64,000 nucleotides of DNA. Source: Ramlibacter lithotrophicus. GTDB taxonomy: Bacteria > Pseudomonadota > Gammaproteobacteria > Burkholderiales > Burkholderiaceae_C. The first letter of the stretch is position 1; each line of letters opens with the position of its first letter. Below are positions 61,479 to 64,000 of this stretch, piece after piece. Both the position numbers and the translations under genes were made by a program. Where the stretch lies: positions 434,001 through 498,000 of the forward strand of contig NZ_VTOX01000001.1 in assembly GCF_012184415.1 (NCBI RefSeq), written 5' to 3'. The notes under the pieces are model-generated. The model did no database searches. It saw only the letters and a list, made by a program, of their open reading frames with translations, and was not told the origin of the DNA.

Positions 61479-61877
61479 ATGAGGTCCGCGCCAGGGTCAC
61501 GGGCAGACGCGCCAACCGGCTGGTGGGTCGCCGGCGCCCTGCTGCTCGCCCTGGCGGCGCTGCTCGCCTGGACTGCATGGCAGAACCAGGCGCTGCGTGG
61601 CAGGGTCGCGGGCCTGGAGCGGGAAAATCGCGCGCTGGCGCAGGCCCTCGCGGCGCGTGCCGCCGCGGCGCCGACACCCGGCTCGGCCGGTGCGCTCGCG
61701 GCCGTTGCGGGCCGGCCGCCGCCTGCCGCTGCCGCGCCGGCCGCCGCTGCCCCCTTCGCGCCCCATGCCAGCCTTCCCGCCTCGTCGCCGGCGCGCGCAG
61801 GCCCGCTGGAGGAAGCCTTGCAGGGCCTGCGCGCGCCCGTCCCCAGCCCTGGCGCCAGCCCGTTCGGCCACCGCTGA
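61479..61877 (+). CDS. Small single-pass membrane protein, Ala/Pro-rich
   Basis: A 132-residue frame starting 4 bases after the preceding stop. One hydrophobic helix (WWVAGALLLALAALLAWTAW, about residues 15-34) is followed by a short leucine-zipper-like coiled coil (LRGRVAGLERENRALAQALAA) and then a long low-complexity Ala/Pro/Gly tail. The membrane helix plus coiled coil argue for a real protein, but such GC-rich frames also arise by chance. The function is unknown. Confidence 0.5.
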   Translation: MRSAPGSRADAPTGWWVAGALLLALAALLAWTAWQNQALRGRVAGLERENRALAQALAARAAAAPTPGSAGALAAVAGRPPPAAAAPAAAAPFAPHASLPASSPARAGPLEEALQGLRAPVPSPGASPFGHR

Positions 61878-61977
61878 GGTGTGCCTTCCGGCGGGGGGCG
61901 TTGCAACCTTGATCAGGCTCAAGGACATGCCCGGCCGTTGGAGCCACCGTCCGGACACAACAACCTGGAGAACTCAC

Positions 61978-62475
61978 ATGTCCGATGGTCCGTCCCGGCA
62001 GCCCGGTTTCGCCCGCGCGTGGCGCCACCTGCTTCTTGGCCTGCTGATGCTGCTGCCGATGCTGTCCATGGCGCAAAGCTACGTGGGAAAGGTTTGCGCG
62101 GTCAACACGCTGACGACGCGCGACCAGGGCCCGGTTACCCCCGTGGTCTTCGTCATGGAGTTCGACGTCACGAATCTCGGCGGCACCACCTACTCGGTGG
62201 CCGGCGGCCTCCTCGCCCCGCCCGACGAGCCGGTGGTGGCGACCGGACACGCGACGCTGGTCGGAAACGAGCTTTACTTCAACCTGATCGTGACGCAGGC
62301 CCATGCGGACGGCTGGGTGGATACCGGCATCAACCGCACGCGCCTGAACCTGTCGACCCTGACCGGCACGTTCTACGAGATCGGACACGACTACAACACG
62401 GGCACCAGGACGTATGACCAGAACCGGTACAGCGCGGGCACCGTGGCGCTGTCGCTGGGGGCCTGCCAGCGCTGA
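61978..62475 (+). CDS. Secreted hypothetical protein
   Basis: A 165-residue exported protein. The first about 30 residues have a basic region (RAWRH), a hydrophobic core (LLLGLLMLLPMLS) and a probable cut at SMAQ/S. The mature part is beta-rich (VTPVVFVMEFDVTNLGGTTYSVAGG, HATLVGNELYFNLIVTQ, LNLSTLTGTFYEIGHDY) and contains two cysteines (VCAVN near the start, ACQR at the very end) that could form a disulfide. I do not recognise a family. CTGGAGAAC precedes the ATG. Confidence 0.75.
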   Translation: MSDGPSRQPGFARAWRHLLLGLLMLLPMLSMAQSYVGKVCAVNTLTTRDQGPVTPVVFVMEFDVTNLGGTTYSVAGGLLAPPDEPVVATGHATLVGNELYFNLIVTQAHADGWVDTGINRTRLNLSTLTGTFYEIGHDYNTGTRTYDQNRYSAGTVALSLGACQR

Positions 62476-62621
62476 GCGCGGCGCCCTTTCGGGACATCCC
62501 GCGCGGCCCGGGCGGGGCCGCCGCCCGCAGCCGCGGCGACTTGTCAACACCCCTGCGGCAGCCCTGTTGTGAATTGACCGCAGCGCGCCCGCCGGCCGCG
62601 GCGCCGGCGGGGGGGCGGCCG

Positions 62622-62627
62622 TAGAAT
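62622..62627 (+). promoter_or_regulatory. Likely -10 box for rdgC
   Basis: TAGAAT stands out in a very GC-rich stretch 57 bases before the rdgC ATG. No good -35 box is seen at 16-18 bases. The rest of the 209-base gap (62476-62684) holds GC-rich short inverted repeats and no gene. Confidence 0.4.
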
Positions 62628-62684
62628 CGCGCGCTCGTCTTCCTGACCGACGGCGGCCGTGCCGCCGTCATCACCCACCGCTCG

Positions 62685-63659
62685 ATGTTCAAAAGCGCGT
62701 CCTACTACCGAATCGATCCGGGCTTCGTCCTCCCCTCCCTCGACGCCCTCGAAGAAGCCCTGCAGTCCGCCCGCTTCCTGCCTTGCGGCGCCACCCAGAC
62801 CGACTCCGCCGGGTGGGTGCCGCCCCGCGGCAGGAAGAGCGTGGCGCTCGCCGAGATGGTCGGCGGCCACCTGATCCTGAGGTTGTGCACCGAGCGGCGC
62901 GCCTTGCCCGCCTCCGCGGTCAAGGCGGCGCTCGAGGAGCGCATCGAGAAGTACCGGCAGGAAACCGGCAACGAGCGCGTCGGCGCCAAGCTGAAGAAGG
63001 AATTCAAGGAAGAAATCGTCTTCGAGCTGCTGCCGCGCGCGTTCACCAAGCGATCGAGCACCTTGCTCTGGCTGGATCCGGCCAACCGGTTCCTGGTCGT
63101 CGACAGCGGCAGCCTCTCCGGGGCCGACAAGATCGTGACGGCGCTGGTCGAGGCCTTGAGCAAGGTCGGCGGCGCCCCCTTCGCGGTCAAGCCGGTGCGC
63201 ACGAACAGTTCGGCCGCGGCGTCGATGTCGCACTGGCTGTCCACGCGCGAGGCGCCGGTGGGATTCACCGTCGACCGCGACTGCGAGCTGAAGACGCCCG
63301 ACGACCAGAAGTCCACGGTGCGCTATTCGCGCCATACGCTGGAGATCGACGAGGTGCCGCAGCACATCGCCGCCGGGAAGGTGCCGACCCAGCTGGCGCT
63401 GACCTGGAGCGACCGCGTGTCGTTCGTCCTGAGCGAGTCGGCGCAGCTGCGCAAGCTCAAGCTGCTGGACGTCGTGATGGACGGCGTGCAGCAAGGCGGC
63501 AAGGACGACGACGGCTTCGACACCGATGTGGCGATCCTCACCGGCGAACTCACCGGATTGCTGCCCGACCTGCTCGACGCGCTGGGCGGCGAGATGGAGG
63601 ACGGCCCGGCCGCGCCCGCCGCCGTGGCCGAGCCCGAGGCCGAACTGGCGCCGTTCTGA
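62685..63659 (+). CDS. rdgC: Recombination-associated protein RdgC
   Basis: A 324-residue nucleoid protein that forms a DNA-encircling ring and restrains RecA. The N-terminal MFKSASYYRIDPGFVLPSLDALEEAL, the conserved EEIVFELLPRAFTKRSSTLLWLDPANRFLVVDS segment and the C-terminal LTWSDRVSFVLSESAQLRKLKLLDVV match RdgC. The length is slightly above the E. coli protein (303), mostly because of an acidic, Ala/Pro-rich tail. It stands alone on the plus strand. Confidence 0.95.
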   Translation: MFKSASYYRIDPGFVLPSLDALEEALQSARFLPCGATQTDSAGWVPPRGRKSVALAEMVGGHLILRLCTERRALPASAVKAALEERIEKYRQETGNERVGAKLKKEFKEEIVFELLPRAFTKRSSTLLWLDPANRFLVVDSGSLSGADKIVTALVEALSKVGGAPFAVKPVRTNSSAAASMSHWLSTREAPVGFTVDRDCELKTPDDQKSTVRYSRHTLEIDEVPQHIAAGKVPTQLALTWSDRVSFVLSESAQLRKLKLLDVVMDGVQQGGKDDDGFDTDVAILTGELTGLLPDLLDALGGEMEDGPAAPAAVAEPEAELAPF

Positions 63660-63871
63660 AGGTGGTCCGGGCCCCGCGGGCGCGCGTTTCTTGATCGCCC
63701 TCAAATTAATTTGCAACAGCGCCGCTGGATAAGGCTGTGGATAAGCATGGGCTTGCCCGTGCACAACAAACCCGCGTGGCGCCGCAACGGAGCACGGGCG
63801 CGCGGCGCGCGGGCGTCTGAAGCTTCATCCAGTCGGTTGTGACAGGCGCGACGCGGCGCCGGCCGGGTCCC

Positions 63872-63900
63872 TTGTCCGCCCCCGGCGCGCGGCCTACAGT
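63872..63900 (+). promoter_or_regulatory. Probable promoter of the gene at the window end
   Basis: TTGTCC (63872-63877), a 17-base spacer and TACAGT (63895-63900) fit a sigma-70 promoter with four matches in each box. Transcription would begin near 63907, about 50 bases before the ATG at 63957. The rest of the gap from 63660 has no gene; it holds one exact DnaA-box sequence (TGTGGATAA, 63736-63744). Confidence 0.5.
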
Positions 63901-63956
63901 CTCGCAGCCGCAAATCGCGACGGCGACGAATCTCCGAGGAGGTGGCTTCGCGCGCT

Positions 63957-64000
63957 ATGCCCCAGACCCTGCACACCAAACTGTCCGAATGGCGCGACGC
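63957..64000 (+). CDS. Start of a gene cut by the window end
   Basis: Only the first 14-15 codons (MPQTLHTKLSEWRDA) are in the window, too few to identify. The ATG is preceded by CGAGGAGG at 63935-63942, a strong ribosome site though somewhat far (14 bases), and by a promoter-like pair of boxes. It is on the same strand as rdgC but about 300 bases away, so it is probably transcribed on its own. Confidence 0.5.
   Translation, partial: MPQTLHTKLSEWRD

Noticed and set aside
61878..61977. Riboswitch before the secreted protein gene
   Set aside because: The stretch has CCTTGATCAGGCTCAAGG-like pairing, but I cannot match any conserved riboswitch core, and no fitting metabolic gene follows.
63736..63744. 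Chromosome origin near rdgC
   Set aside because: There is only one exact DnaA box and no dnaA, dnaN, gidA or box cluster nearby.

Overview
The window reads as a chromosomal segment of a high-GC betaproteobacterium of the order Burkholderiales, most likely family Comamonadaceae (Ramlibacter/Variovorax-like). I infer this from gene content and order (smc-zipA-ligA, map-glnD, dapC-dapD-pilU-dapE-prmB, rdgC), the strong G/C third-position bias and the frequent GTG starts. It cannot be settled without a database search. I see no rRNA, tRNA, CRISPR array, prophage or insertion sequence. The longest gene-free stretch is just under 300 bases.

Layout. (1) 13-4137: patatin-like lipase, the S1-domain protein Tex and a small membrane protein. 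(2) 4151-7315: Ogt-type alkyltransferase, a GST-like protein and an AidB-like acyl-CoA dehydrogenase form a likely alkylation-damage unit; the aidB start lies at the foot of a large hairpin. (3) 7490-22767, all on the minus strand: acyl-CoA synthetase, a LivKHMGF-type ABC importer, a FadB-like fusion, thiolase, acyl-CoA dehydrogenase, a small membrane protein, SDR, thioesterase and MDR oxidoreductase. Together these could import, activate and beta-oxidise a carboxylic acid. (4) 22981-25035: msrB, yciB, a bolA homologue and a parvulin. (5) 25102-33156: hemerythrin-like protein and large catalase KatE, several membrane and hypothetical proteins, a thiamine-binding protein and the U32 protein RlhA. 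(6) 33273-46142 and beyond: purL, map, glnD, an exported OB-fold protein, def, a DUF454 protein, and the smc-zipA-ligA operon. (7) 49814-54600: DUF72 protein, a MarR regulator divergent from an orphan tctBA pair, then dapC. (8) 54605-60917: dapD, pilU, dapE, prmB and an ABC-F ATPase. (9) 60941-64000: two hypothetical proteins, a secreted protein, rdgC and the first codons of a further gene.

The most unusual content is repeats rather than genes. A C-rich palindromic repeat with the core CCCCAGCGGGGGA or close relatives sits in frame inside several conserved genes: an acyl-CoA dehydrogenase, rlhA, purL (at two places) and ligA. In each it adds a proline/glycine-rich segment of roughly 15-50 residues. 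This resembles the Rickettsia palindromic elements, which are also tolerated inside proteins. A second family, built on CGCAGAAGCCGCAAAG, makes long imperfect hairpins between genes at three sites. Two of those copies are inverted around pilU-dapE, and one supplies the DapE C-terminus. A third point of interest is the marR-tctB region: a perfect 19-base inverted repeat fills the spacer of the likely tctB promoter and is followed by an intrinsic terminator placed before the tctB start.
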